DNA of 64,000 bases from Endotrypanum monterogeii. Lineage: Eukaryota > Euglenozoa > Kinetoplastea > Trypanosomatida > Trypanosomatidae. This document shows, piece after piece, positions 42,146-52,431 of this stretch (its first letter is position 1; every line of letters starts with the position of its first letter). The stretch lies in contig CM007319.1 in assembly GCA_000333855.2 (NCBI GenBank), positions 62,618-126,617 on the forward strand. The letters run 5' to 3'. Both the position numbers and the translations under genes were made by a program. The notes beneath the pieces were generated by a model that saw nothing but the letters and a program-made list of their open reading frames with translations, did not search any database and was not told the origin of the DNA.

Positions 42146-43093
42146 ATGCCATACCGCTCGACCCTGCAGAGAGACCTGGAGTGCACAGCAGCTCCGACCC
42201 CAACTGAAGTAGGCGTGAAGGGTGCGGGAGTTGGTGGTGTGTCGACTGCCACGGTCTCGCCACCGTCGTCAGTACCAACCGGGATTGTAAGTCGGTCGTG
42301 CGGTTCCCCGCAGCACACACCGCACGCCACTATGCAGCGAATGGGTGGCACTGGAGGTAGCCATGAGGGAGCAGCTGCAGCACCACGTGGGTTCAAGGGC
42401 AGCGTCTCGACAACATCGACTGTTGCTGACGCAACAAAAGGTGTATTCAAGGAAACACCGCATACATCACCACCACCGCCACCAGCAAGTAGCTCTTCGC
42501 GCGCTTACGCCCCCCTCCCACGCCCAGGGCCCGAGGAGAAATGTTCCACAGGGAAGTTTCCAGCCCTCACCCGCGCGACGCCTGCATCCTCTTCCTCGAC
42601 CTTACACAGTATTGGCACCTCCGCTACCGCAGGCGCGTCGTCTCCCAGCAGCTTTGTGGTGTTACCACCGGTGCAGCCACTCCGATCCAACAGCACCGTC
42701 TCAGAGCTCTCCAGTGATGAGGGGAGATCTGTCAAGAAGACGAGTAGTCGATGGGCAAATCTGGGTAAGCCAAACAGCACGTCGTCGGCCCTCATGGAAC
42801 GCGCTACGCTCGCACCACTTGTTTCACCCCCTATCACCACCATCGAGCAGAACCCTCCCACTAGTGATGACGTGCTCAGCGTCCCCATAGCCTCGGGATC
42901 ACCTCAGGAGGACATGTCGAGTGCGAGTAGGGATTCCCCGTCTCACGTGCAGCGCCAGTCATACTTTCGCGAAAACCAGATCCCTTCTCTTTTTAACGAG
43001 CTTAGCGAGGCGCTCCTCGACGCCTTGCCGGAGGATCCAGTTTCCTTCATGAAGGAGTGGCTTCGCAGGCGCCGGGAAGCCGTTGCGCAATAA
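42146..43093 (+). CDS. Disordered protein with C-terminal RIIa/DPY-30-like segment (315 aa)
   Basis: Residues 1-265 are rich in Ser, Pro, Thr and Ala with no domain, probably disordered. The last 45 residues contain YFRENQIPSLFNELSEALL followed by LPEDPVSFMKEWL. This matches the helix-turn-helix pattern of the RIIa/DPY-30 dimerisation-docking family (IPxLFxxLxxALLxxxPEDPxxFxxxWL). Such segments dimerise and bind amphipathic helices of anchoring proteins. In flagellates they are common in radial-spoke, adenylate-kinase and PKA-regulatory proteins. A C-terminal position is unusual, as PKA regulatory subunits carry it at the N-terminus. No cyclic-nucleotide-binding or kinase domain is present, so it would act as an adaptor. 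The start is the first ATG, 47 nt from the predicted acceptor. Confidence 0.75.
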   Translation: MPYRSTLQRDLECTAAPTPTEVGVKGAGVGGVSTATVSPPSSVPTGIVSRSCGSPQHTPHATMQRMGGTGGSHEGAAAAPRGFKGSVSTTSTVADATKGVFKETPHTSPPPPPASSSSRAYAPLPRPGPEEKCSTGKFPALTRATPASSSSTLHSIGTSATAGASSPSSFVVLPPVQPLRSNSTVSELSSDEGRSVKKTSSRWANLGKPNSTSSALMERATLAPLVSPPITTIEQNPPTSDDVLSVPIASGSPQEDMSSASRDSPSHVQRQSYFRENQIPSLFNELSEALLDALPEDPVSFMKEWLRRRREAVAQ

Positions 43094-43699
43094 AGCGTAG
43101 CGAATGCGTTCAGGAAGTGAGCACGACATGAGCAATCCTGTCGGCGTTACTGTCGTGTTGTAGGGTCATCTGTGTGTTGCGAGCTGTCTTTGTAATGCAC
43201 AGCAGCAATACTCTAGGACCCCCTCCCCCCTCTTTTCCTGATCCCTCCTCCGGCTCCGGCTCCCTTCCCTCGCGTCCTCCCTCACACTCCAATCCTTTGC
43301 TCCAGGACTACCCACTTTTGTGTCTCCTTCTTTTCGTGCCACTCTTCAAAGGTCGTTTGAATCAGTGTACGCCAACATACCCATGTCCTCTGACGGTCGC
43401 TGCGTGTCTACTTCGACCGGTCTCGTGCTTTTTTTTTTGTTTGCGCGCGAGGATGTGCATCAAAGTGTGTTTGCTTGTGTCCGTGTGTGTTACTTTGAAA
43501 CGACAGGCGTTGGCTCCTCCACCGGGTTTCCCTTCGGTTCCTTAGCTGTTGCACCAGTCTTCAGGCTCACGCCCCCATCTTTTTTTTTTTCTTTCTCACG
43601 TGCAAATTTACTTGTGACTGCGGAGCTGGGGGGGGGGTGGAGGCACTGGTGTGCGTGGCAGTCGTATTGTGAAGGCAGGCCTTGCCGATGGTGCACACT

Positions 43700-43723
43700 T
43701 ACACACACACACACACACACACA
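43700..43723. repeat. (AC)n microsatellite
   Basis: About 12 AC units followed by an ACATACACATAC tail. Confidence 0.9.
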
Positions 43724-46345
43724 TACACATACAGTCACAGGCGTGAGGGTGGACGCACATAGCGGTAATTCCATAAAAAAGAAGACCATGATCACAGAGT
43801 TCAAGTAGGTCATACATAAATAGAGCAGTAGCCGTTTGCAGGTCAAGGACGTGTCAGGAAAGGGGTGGGTGGGTGGGTGGCAGCTCCCTATCCCCCCTTT
43901 GGTACTCTGCCTCTCCTCTCCTTCCCTTGAGTACGCCTAGCAATAAGCTTTCTCTCTATTTCGCCTTTCCTGCTACTCATTCCCTCTTTTCTTTTCTGAA
44001 ATGTTTTTGTGGTTGTGTCTGATAGCTTCCTACACGACATTTTCCCTTTTTGTGTGGTACCCTCCTCTCCCCATCTTTCCTCCTCTTCATTCCTGCACAC
44101 AAACGCTCCGACGCTGCTATCGGCGGGTCTAACGTGGCTGCACGCAGCACTTTTTTTTTTTTCTATGTCCGTTGTGTATATTGTGTTGTCTCCGCTTCGG
44201 GGTCTGTCTCTTCCTGCCTTGGTCCCCGTGTATGTGCACTTCACAAATTTCAATGTGATTCTCCATCTCTTTTCCAGAGTATAGTTTTTCTCGCCCATGC
44301 ACTGCTCAGAATTTGTTCTGTTTCTCCGCACGCGTGTGCGCCTGCATGTCTGCGTGTTGTTACGTTGTTCCCTTTCAGGGCATACTTTCTGTTCTCACGT
44401 ATGTGTTGGAGGGGAATGGAATAAAGAGTTTTTAGCTGCTCCTTTTCCACCTACTCATTCATTTCATAACATTTTTTTTTGGTTGGGGGTTTTGGAGCGT
44501 CAAGAAGGAAAAAAAAATGGCGGGATTTGCGAGCAAGAAGGGCAGAGTTGTAGTGGTGGTGGAGGGGAGCGTGCAGTATGTACAGACGATGTTCATATGA
44601 TATGAGCTCACTTTTTTTTGTCTTCTTTTTTGAATGCATTGCTTTTTTTTTTCTCCGAGGATGACTTACACGTGCGCACGCGCGCGAGTGGGTTGTACAC
44701 GTAGGGGTGGGGCGGGGGCGGGAGGGATATTCACCATCTTCAGGCGCTGTTAAAGGAGCGGCCATTGCGTTGTAATGGAAGAGTTTGGTGGTCGATAGTG
44801 CACAGATGCGTCACCAGGTCACCTTGCTGCGATATAGAGCCCTCTGCATTTGACCAGCGTACAAGGTGAGCTGCAGTGAGTGAAATCAAAATGCCTGGCG
44901 GAAAAGGGAAGCGGCATCTCGCTTGTCTTGTACCCCCATTTTTAAAATGGGGTTTGAGGTTTTAATAAATGACTAGGGGGGGGGGTTGGCGCACGGATGA
45001 CAACATATGATGGGGGATGGAGAATGGAGTCACATTTGTTCTCCTCACTATTTTACTTCCCCTTCAAGATGGATTTCGTAATTTTGTCTTAGTAACGCGT
45101 TGTGTTAGTGTTTGGAAGCTTTTTAACGCTGCGCGGTGCGGTACCTCCCCCGCTTTTTTTTCTGTTTTGTTTGCTTTGCTTCTGGAAGTGTGCGTGTGTG
45201 CCAATGTTTGCAGCAGTCAAAATTCTAATGCATGTACACACGAGAGAGAAGTACCCGATTGCGCGACGGATACCAAGGGGGGGGTGCGGCGTCTTTGTGG
45301 CTGCGACCCATTTCTCAAATTTTGTTTCAGAGGGTGTTCTATACGGTGTGCTTCATGTGGCGTTCGTGTGGATGTACGGCTGTTCATCCCCAGCATGATG
45401 CTAGCTCCCATCCCTTTGAAGAGCATCAGGGTTTGACACTCATAGTGATGTCATTAGCCTGGAGATCGCCTATTGGGCTGATGATATGGAACTCTTGAGG
45501 GCGAGCAGGTCAGATTCAGCTTTGTTTCGAAGGGACTTGGGGTCGTCATCCCCTGCAGAACATCTTACGGCAATTAAAAGTTCTCGTCGAGGAGAGGAAG
45601 GGCGTTCGCCCTCCCCTTTTTTCTCCTTTCCCCGGGGCTGCCTTCTTGAACCTTACAAAGCCCACGTAAGCATAGCCGTACACCCATAGCGGAGTCCACA
45701 TGTGAAGACGGCTCTTACCGCTGCAGTGGGAAAGTCAAGACGCACGAGAATCGGCAAAAAACTCTTCTTATTTTTCGCTACGAGTACCCCACTTGTCAGC
45801 GAACCTGTGAGAGGGGAAGAAGGGAGGTGACTGTGCGGTTGCATTAACTTCGGCGCCATTACACACCACCAGCAGTGTCGTGCTCATAAAAAAAAACTAA
45901 AGGATGCTGAATCACGACATATTTTGTAGTAGGTGGGTGGGTGGGTGGGAGACATGCTCGCAGATAACTTTCCTGGAGGTCAGGGAGATCGCAATTGGGA
46001 TCTATGCTTGGGAAAAAAGGGGTGTCCTGCCCGCTTCCTGAGCATGGCCCTAATGGTACGGACTTGCGTCGTTCTCCAGATTGCCTTCGCAAAGTGTAAC
46101 ACGACACCTATGTGTGGCCCACAGAGAGACAGCTCTTAACCAAAGCCGTACAGCTTCCTTTCGCATTCCTGTTATCAGTACTTCTCCTGAAGTCGCTTCA
46201 TAGTGCCGCAGCTTAGCATCAAGCAAAAGCAAATGCCACCACCAGGTCTCCTGGCTAGTGGGCAAGACATCTGGACGGGTCGTCTGGGTTCGACTTGTAT
46301 CATCATAACTCTACCTTGATCGCTGCATGACGTATTTCCTAGATG

Positions 46346-46372
46346 ATATATATATATATATATATATATATA
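46346..46372. repeat. (TA)n microsatellite
   Basis: About 13 TA units at the left edge of the GC-richer block. Confidence 0.9.
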
Positions 46373-48907
46373 GGTTTTCTGCTCAGGGGAAATGAATGAT
46401 ATAGGAGTTCCAATCTGGGGCCATCACACCTGGCCGGTTGCTGACGTTCTCGCCATCGCAGGTAGACTCGTCGAGTCCAGTTTTTAAGAGTGCACTGGGC
46501 GTGCATCGAAGTTTACTGGGTAACGTCTCACTCTTCAGACGAGTCCGCTCACACTGCACTTCTCTGTGTTTGTGTGTGCTTTGTCTTTTTGTGATTGATA
46601 TGAAAGACACTGATCTATAGAGTAGTTCGTGGAGGCTCTAAGTCAGTGAGCAAGATGTATACGATGTTTGCTAGACGACACTGCATTCGACTGTAAGTCC
46701 TCAGCTGGCGCCTGTACCTTACACACGCTCACTTCTTCCGCCTCTTTGGTCCGCTCATTCACACCGTGCACGACAGCCACTGCCGCGTCGCCGAAACTAT
46801 CGACCTTGCTACATGTCGACTCGAAAAGCTGGAGAGGCAGTTTGCTCACACGAACCGTGTTCCATAAAGCACCCCCCCGCTGTTTTGAGGTGACCGGATC
46901 GACAGAGAAATGCTTGACGTCGTCACTGTGAGTGGTCTGGCACTGCTGGTGACCATGGCCGGTACGGCCCTCAGTTGAATTTCCCAACTGACACAGCGTG
47001 CACCCCCTACCACACGAAGAGAACAACAACTCACTCGAGGAGGTGGGTCTGTTGCTCCTCAGCCCCAGAGCTCTATCCTGTTGCACCTCTTCAACTCGGC
47101 CAGTCGTGACTCAAGGTGACGAGCGTTCTGCACACCCGCAGCCAAGCATTGCTGACATGGTAATCCACCCCTCATCACAGCGACATGGAGTCAGAGGGGT
47201 ACGGCTCATGGACCCCACGGGGGGGGGCGGAGGGGGAGGCGAGTATCCGCGCCGATCGAGTCCCGCCAACGCCCGTGCGGAATGACTCCAGAGCTTGTGC
47301 TGATGCACGGTGGCCTAAGGCGACTCGCGAAGGGGCATGTCACACATCGCGAGGATACCGGGTGGGTGAAGCTGCTGACAGGGTGCTAGTCGAACTTCTC
47401 CCTTGGGCTTCTCTCGCACGCACGGACGCACGCAGACCACTACTTAGCCCATCCTCTTCCCCAGCGCCACGTCAACAGCCCACAGGAGAGGCAAGGAAAC
47501 CTCCTCAGCGCATTTCTTAGGTAGGGTATCGACCAATATCTTTTTTTTTTGGAGGGGAATAAACTGGATGTCTTACCGTGGTGTCTCTGAATCAAATGTG
47601 AGAGTCCTCGTTCTCAGCGTGGTGTAGTACAGTCACTTGGGGTAGTTCCTGTCGAAGGGGGAGCACAGAAGACGGGGGTGGGTGGGTGGGGTGGGTGGGT
47701 GGGCTCACTTAGGTGTGAAAGTGTGTTTTAGCTCACGATGCACTGCAAACTACTCGTATGTGTTAGCCGAGCTGCTTCGTGGCATGAGTTCCCTGCCCTC
47801 CTATTCTTCCTCCTCTTCAGTGCCGGCTCTTCTCCAGAGTCATCGTGATGCCTCTGCTGTTTCCCTCGTTGCCCCCCTCCGCCCCCTCTCTCCTCCTGTC
47901 ATTTCTCCTTGCCCCCGAATATGTCTAGACGAGCTGCCTCACACACTATTCTGGGATGTGCACGCGCGTGCGCGCGTGAAGGTGTTTGGGGTGGGGGCTT
48001 CTCGATTGCTGAACTTCTAATTACCCTCTTCCCTAGGGCACACGCTCTCGGAATCGCCCCCCTTTTTTTTCTGCGTCATCGCCCTCATCCACGTACAGAC
48101 TGTGAGCATTAGTCCTTTCTGTGTTTCACATTAGTCTTTTTTTTTGTACCTTCACGCTTGCTCCGTTTGTGTTGTTGTTGTTGTGTGGTTGCTTCTTTTT
48201 TTGTATTTTATTTTTGTATCTTTTTATATGTCTGGTGCCTAGGTGTGTATAGTTGAATGATTGAATCTTTCTGTGCGCGTTTCCGTGAGCAGGGGCCGCT
48301 TCTTCGGCGACCCTCTTTTGATCAGGTTATGTGGTCGCTACCTCGGTCTCTGTTCCTCCTCCTGTTTTCTTCGCCGTTTCTCTGCTGTACGCGTGTCACC
48401 GAATTGTTTTTTTTTCTGTTTTTGCGTAATCGTGCGTGCGCGTGTATGTCGGTGTGTCTGACTATGCAACACTACACTCGTCTCTAGTCAGCAAAGCTGT
48501 CTCCCTCCTCTCGCTTCCGCAGCCGTCTCGCATTGCTCGCACTTTCCGCGCGTCCGCGCGCCGCCCTTCTCTTGAGGTTGAAGCAGTCTGCTACCCCCCA
48601 AGTATACCACTGGGCACAGAAGTGAAGCGCAGCCACGGTACACACACACGCACACACGCTTAGAAGAGGGCGAGCTTTGGGGATCCGCGGAAGGGACGCG
48701 CTCACGCCGCGGGTTATTCGCAATGATTTCTCTTTACTTTTCTCTACCACCAAATGAGAAGAGTACGCTTTGGCATCCTTGTTGCATCCAGCCTCGCCCT
48801 GTGTATCTTGATCGCCTCTAGGTGAGTGCATGTGGCCCGACACACACGACGCCAGCGGGCTGCTCTTCTCCACGTCGTTTCCATGAATTGTTTAATCGCA
48901 CTTCGCC

Positions 48908-48968
48908 ATTCTTCTTCTTTCCACCATCAATGACACACACGCACACGCACACGCACACACATTTTCAG
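48908..48968 (+). promoter_or_regulatory. Predicted trans-splice acceptor for the WD40-like gene
   Basis: Pyrimidine-rich sequence (CATTCTTCTTCTTTCC), a CA-rich spacer and TTTTC precede AG at 48967-48968. The leader would be 91 nt to the ATG at 49060 or 116 nt to the ATG at 49085. Confidence 0.55.
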
Positions 48969-49059
48969 CTTTCTTCGAAAGCTGAACGGCGTCGGTTGGA
49001 ATTTTTTTTTTTGTGGCGACACTGTCACCATCCATGTGTTGTTTGACCACGTCGATGCA

Positions 49060-50664
49060 ATGTCCTACAATTTTTCCACTGTCCATGGCGTCCTACCTCT
49101 TGGCACCCACCGTGCCTACATTCCACGTGCTGCGCGGCCACATCTCGTCTGGTCCACAGCCCAACCCTCGCGAATGCTGGGAAGTCAATGTCGTTTAAAG
49201 GGCGATGGGACGGCGGCACGCGAGGAGCCCCGCACCCTCCGCGACGCGGAGGCAGAGAGCGGCGAGGGCGTCGTAACGCCGTCGTCCGCTTCAGCGCTCG
49301 GCTTAGCAGGGCTTCTCACGACAGATACAGCGTCAGGCACGCGTATCTCTCTCTACTCCGATCCTGCAGAGCCACAAATTCCACAGCAAAGCACGGCTAT
49401 TCCGACGCAGCGTCGAGTTGTGGCCGTGTGGACTCCCCCGACATGCACTAGCTCCGACATCGCTAATTGCGCAGAGGTGTGTGCGATGGTTCCACTCTTC
49501 GTCAGCGACGACACGGGTAGTGTCTTTGCTTACCAGTGGGGCAACTCGGACATCCCTAGCTCCCCTGCCCAGAAACGCCGCCGTACCGACGGGAACACAG
49601 ATAGTTTTCTCAGGGAAGACCACGAGGGTAGGTGGACGTCGATTGCACCGGCACACTCCACGTTGTCTTGTGAGGGAGCTGGAGTGCAGTCGTCTTGTAC
49701 GTCAGCGAACTCAAACCTCTTCACCGTAACACGCGGCGCCCCGGGCTGGGCTGGTCTAACGGCTTTACACTCGTCGTCGTACAGTGCGGCTTTGCAGCTC
49801 GTCTCGGTGCGCGAGTTTCACCATGACGTGCGCCTCATCGACCCCACTCAACAGACCGTGTTGCGCACGTACAGCACCACCCACGCCCCCACCGGGGTGT
49901 TTTGTCCGTCCATGCAGGCCGCTCCGCACTGCACCCTTATTGTAGAGGGTTGTCTGGTTACCCTGTACGATGTGCGGTGCCCGAGTGCGGTTGTATCGCT
50001 TGGCGAGGTCTATGAAGCTCAGGCGGAGCTTCGGGCTGCCAAAGACGTTGCGGCAATGGAGTCTCATCAGCAGGGTTGCAGTGACGAGCGCGCAAACGGC
50101 AAAAGATCGTCAGACGCCAGTGCAGTTCCTGCAACGCTTCCCATACCACCTCTCGTTCCTGGTCGCCTTACCAGCACTGTTGGCCAGGTCCGTGACGTCT
50201 GTGGAACTGTGAATCCTTTCGAGGTGGCGTGTGCAGTGGATCGTGCGCTCTGTGTGTATGACCTGCGCAAGTTCAACCGCTTATTCACTTCTTCGAGTGT
50301 TTTGAAATACGTGATTGGTGGTGTGGCTTCCGCTGCGGGTGGTCGTGCCGTGGTGTGTTCAGGGATCGACGCCGAGGTGCGACTTGTTCCACTCCACGAC
50401 AAGGATGTGACAACCACCTCAGAAACCTTGTCACTAGCTGCGCGTGTTGACATACAGGCTCAGGAAAAAAAAAAGCAGCGCAGCAAAGCCGCTGGGGAGG
50501 CGGACACGGATGCCGCAGGCCCTGGGGGAACGTTCCGTACGCGACTAAGTACCTCTGTAAGCTGCACTTCGGTGTGGCAGGGTGGGTGGGTGTCTGCATG
50601 CAACGCGGATGGCGCAGTCGCAGTGGGCGTATCCATAGATGGTGAGGTGTTCTTGGCTCAGTGA
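49060..50664 (+). CDS. WD40-like repeat protein; 5' end probably frameshifted
   Basis: As sequenced, the open frame with an ATG start gives 534 residues. Weak WD-type blades are visible: DDTGSVFAYQWG, LYDVRCPSAVVSLGE, RALCVYDLRKFNRLF, VVCSGIDAEVRLVPL and a last blade ending VGVSIDGEVFLAQ. This suggests a beta-propeller scaffold, perhaps of the GNB1L/ASA1 type, but no blade is textbook. The first 46 codons are doubtful. The overlapping frame starting at ATG 49085 reads ...PTFHVLRGHISSG..., a much better propeller start. It has higher GC at third positions (about 68% against 50%, counted by hand) and runs to a stop at 49196-49198, in GTTTAAAG. One extra base at that homopolymer would join it to the main frame. 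I infer a sequencing error or a genuine frameshift. Confidence 0.65.
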   Translation: MSYNFSTVHGVLPLGTHRAYIPRAARPHLVWSTAQPSRMLGSQCRLKGDGTAAREEPRTLRDAEAESGEGVVTPSSASALGLAGLLTTDTASGTRISLYSDPAEPQIPQQSTAIPTQRRVVAVWTPPTCTSSDIANCAEVCAMVPLFVSDDTGSVFAYQWGNSDIPSSPAQKRRRTDGNTDSFLREDHEGRWTSIAPAHSTLSCEGAGVQSSCTSANSNLFTVTRGAPGWAGLTALHSSSYSAALQLVSVREFHHDVRLIDPTQQTVLRTYSTTHAPTGVFCPSMQAAPHCTLIVEGCLVTLYDVRCPSAVVSLGEVYEAQAELRAAKDVAAMESHQQGCSDERANGKRSSDASAVPATLPIPPLVPGRLTSTVGQVRDVCGTVNPFEVACAVDRALCVYDLRKFNRLFTSSSVLKYVIGGVASAAGGRAVVCSGIDAEVRLVPLHDKDVTTTSETLSLAARVDIQAQEKKKQRSKAAGEADTDAAGPGGTFRTRLSTSVSCTSVWQGGWVSACNADGAVAVGVSIDGEVFLAQ

Positions 50665-51591
50665 TTCGTGTTGAGGAGCTGCGCAGGCTGGGTAGTTGGC
50701 CTCATCTGTTTGTGACGATCGGTTACATTGCGTGAGAGCATCAAGCTAGACGGCATATGAGTGTACTGCGCTCCTCTCACCATCATTACGAATCAAGGTA
50801 TCCACTACTGTGCCATTGTCTCTGACTCGTTCGCTGTGTATCGTCGTAGGTGTTCTCTGTGCTCTCGAAGACAGGGATTTCGGCCCCCCTTCTTCCCCTC
50901 TTTTACACCCGTGCACGCACAACAAGAAGAGAAACAAAACGGGCTTCACATGTGTTCTCAGGTCAACAGACGCAACGCTTGTGCTGACGCAACGACGATG
51001 CCGCCCATATATGTGTGGGTGGGTGTCTAACTCAAGCCGATCGATTCTTATCTTCCTATTATTATGATTACATATAAGAAATTCTGCACATCTACATCCC
51101 TAACCATTCCCTAAATGGAAGACAAAAAGAGTTGAGGCATACACCCCACGTCTCATGATTTACTGCGTTTGCCAAGCATATGGCGCGCGCGCGTAGTTGC
51201 CGTGGGTCACCTTTATATTTTCTTCTGCAGGATGCTTCGGCTTTGCGTTGACGGTTGCCTGCGTGAGTGTAACGAGGACAAAGTACGAGCTGCGACTATA
51301 GGCTTTAGTGGGTAGAGAACGCCTAGGCTTCCTCTATCCACATCGACCGACCCCACGCATCACCTCTGCTGCCGAAAACGCACTGTTGCGAAGTACCGAG
51401 TGCCCACGCATATTTATGGCTCACATCCGTCTCTGCTTGGCATTCAGCTAGGTCTTTGAACCCCCCCCTCTTCCCCCCCCCTCTTCCCCCCCCTCTCCCC
51501 CCCCCACACACACATTTGCCCACCTCGCCATTTTCTTCCGTGCAACAAAACGATTTACTCCGCTTAGGTCGGTTACGTTTGAGCTCGAGTC
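50665..51591. other. Intergenic stretch upstream of RPS3A
   Basis: No coding region. The last 130 bp carry a C-rich pyrimidine minisatellite that serves the RPS3A acceptor. Confidence 0.6.
51457..51567 (+). promoter_or_regulatory. C-rich pyrimidine minisatellite and trans-splice acceptor of RPS3A copy 1
   Basis: Four blocks of eight to ten C separated by TCTT or TCT (51462-51505) form an almost pure pyrimidine tract. The usable AG is at 51566-51567, giving a 24-nt leader. The opposite strand is G-rich and could form a quadruplex. Confidence 0.6.
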
Positions 51592-52386
51592 ATGGCTTTG
51601 GGCAAGAACAAGCGCATCAGCAAGGGTGGCAAGCGCGGTAAGCGCGGGAAGGCGCAGGAGACGATGGCGCGCAAGGAGTGGTACGACGTCGTGGCGCCGG
51701 CGAACTTCGATCAGCGCCAGTTCGCCAAGACGATCTGCAACAAGACGCAGGGTACCCGTATCGCTGCCGACGTGCTCCGTGGTCGCGTGTTCGAGGCCAA
51801 CCTCGCTGACCTGAACCGCTCCGCTGGTGAGGAGGAGGCGTACCGCAAGGTGCGCTTCACTGTTCAGGAGGTGCAGGGCCGCAATCTGCTGACGCAGTTC
51901 CACTCGATGGAGGTGACAACGGACAAAATGGCGAGCCTTCTGCGCAAGTGGTGCACGACGATGGAGACGACCGTGGAGGTGAAGACCGAGGACGGTTACA
52001 CGATGCGCCTCTTCGTTGTTGCGTTTACGAAGCCGCAGGCGAACCAGCAGTCGCGTAACTGCTACGCGAAGCAGCGCTTGGTGAAGTGGCTGCGCATGCG
52101 CATCACGAAGATGATTAAGCGTCGCCTGTCGAAGGTTCAGATCAGAGAGGCTGTGTCCATCATCACGCGCAACGTGCTGAGCGATGCGCTGGTGCGCCGC
52201 TGCAACCCGATCGTGCCTCTGCGTGAGCTGCGCATCCGCAAGGTGCGCGTGGTGCGCTCGCCGAAGTTCGACGCGCAGGCGTTGCTGAATGCCCACGGCA
52301 CCATCCCAACGTCGGTGGAGGCTGACTCGCGCGAGGTGGAGGAGGCAGTCGAGGCTGCGCCAGCGGCGGAGAAGGCTGCTGAGTAA
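51592..52386 (+). CDS. RPS3A: 40S ribosomal protein S3a (eS1), copy 1
   Basis: A 264-residue ribosomal protein of the S3a/eS1 family, a component of the small-subunit platform near the mRNA exit site. The N-terminus [19 protein letters not shown] and the phrases [10 protein letters not shown] and [17 protein letters not shown] are characteristic. The Ala/Glu-rich tail ([15 protein letters not shown]) is usual. Length matches the family. Codon third positions are strongly G/C, as expected for a highly expressed gene. The coding sequence is identical to copy 2 at 53608, and identity continues 45 bp past the stop. The 5' flanks are unrelated up to a few bases before the ATG. The short leader (24 nt) is typical of trypanosomatid ribosomal-protein genes. 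Confidence 0.98.
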   Translation: MALGKNKRISKGGKRGKRGKAQETMARKEWYDVVAPANFDQRQFAKTICNKTQGTRIAADVLRGRVFEANLADLNRSAGEEEAYRKVRFTVQEVQGRNLLTQFHSMEVTTDKMASLLRKWCTTMETTVEVKTEDGYTMRLFVVAFTKPQANQQSRNCYAKQRLVKWLRMRITKMIKRRLSKVQIREAVSIITRNVLSDALVRRCNPIVPLRELRIRKVRVVRSPKFDAQALLNAHGTIPTSVEADSREVEEAVEAAPAAEKAAE

Positions 52387-52431
52387 GTCTTCGACCCATC
52401 CAAGCCCTTTTGCAAGTGTGCAACTAACTTT
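51592..52431 (+). repeat. 840-bp perfect direct repeat, copy 1
   Basis: From the ATG through 45 bp of 3' UTR (ending CTAACTTT), identical to 53608-54447. Flanks on both sides diverge abruptly. Confidence 0.97.

Larger units (their letters stand above)
43094..49059. other. 6-kb gene-free stretch
   Basis: No recognisable gene. 43.1-45.2 kb and 47.6-49.0 kb are T/C-rich UTR-like sequence with (CA)n (43700-43723), G runs and T runs. Between about 45.3 and 47.5 kb, and mainly over 46.6-47.5 kb, the sequence is GC-richer, with almost no T-tracts over some 900 bp and short open frames on both strands. A (TA)n tract lies at 46346-46372. A decayed gene or degenerate retroposon is possible there. Confidence 0.5.

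Noticed and set aside
46643..47086. Minus-strand 147-codon frame as a gene
   Set aside because: There is no ATG at the start, no recognisable domain, and it would be the only minus-strand gene in the window. It is kept only as part of the unexplained island.
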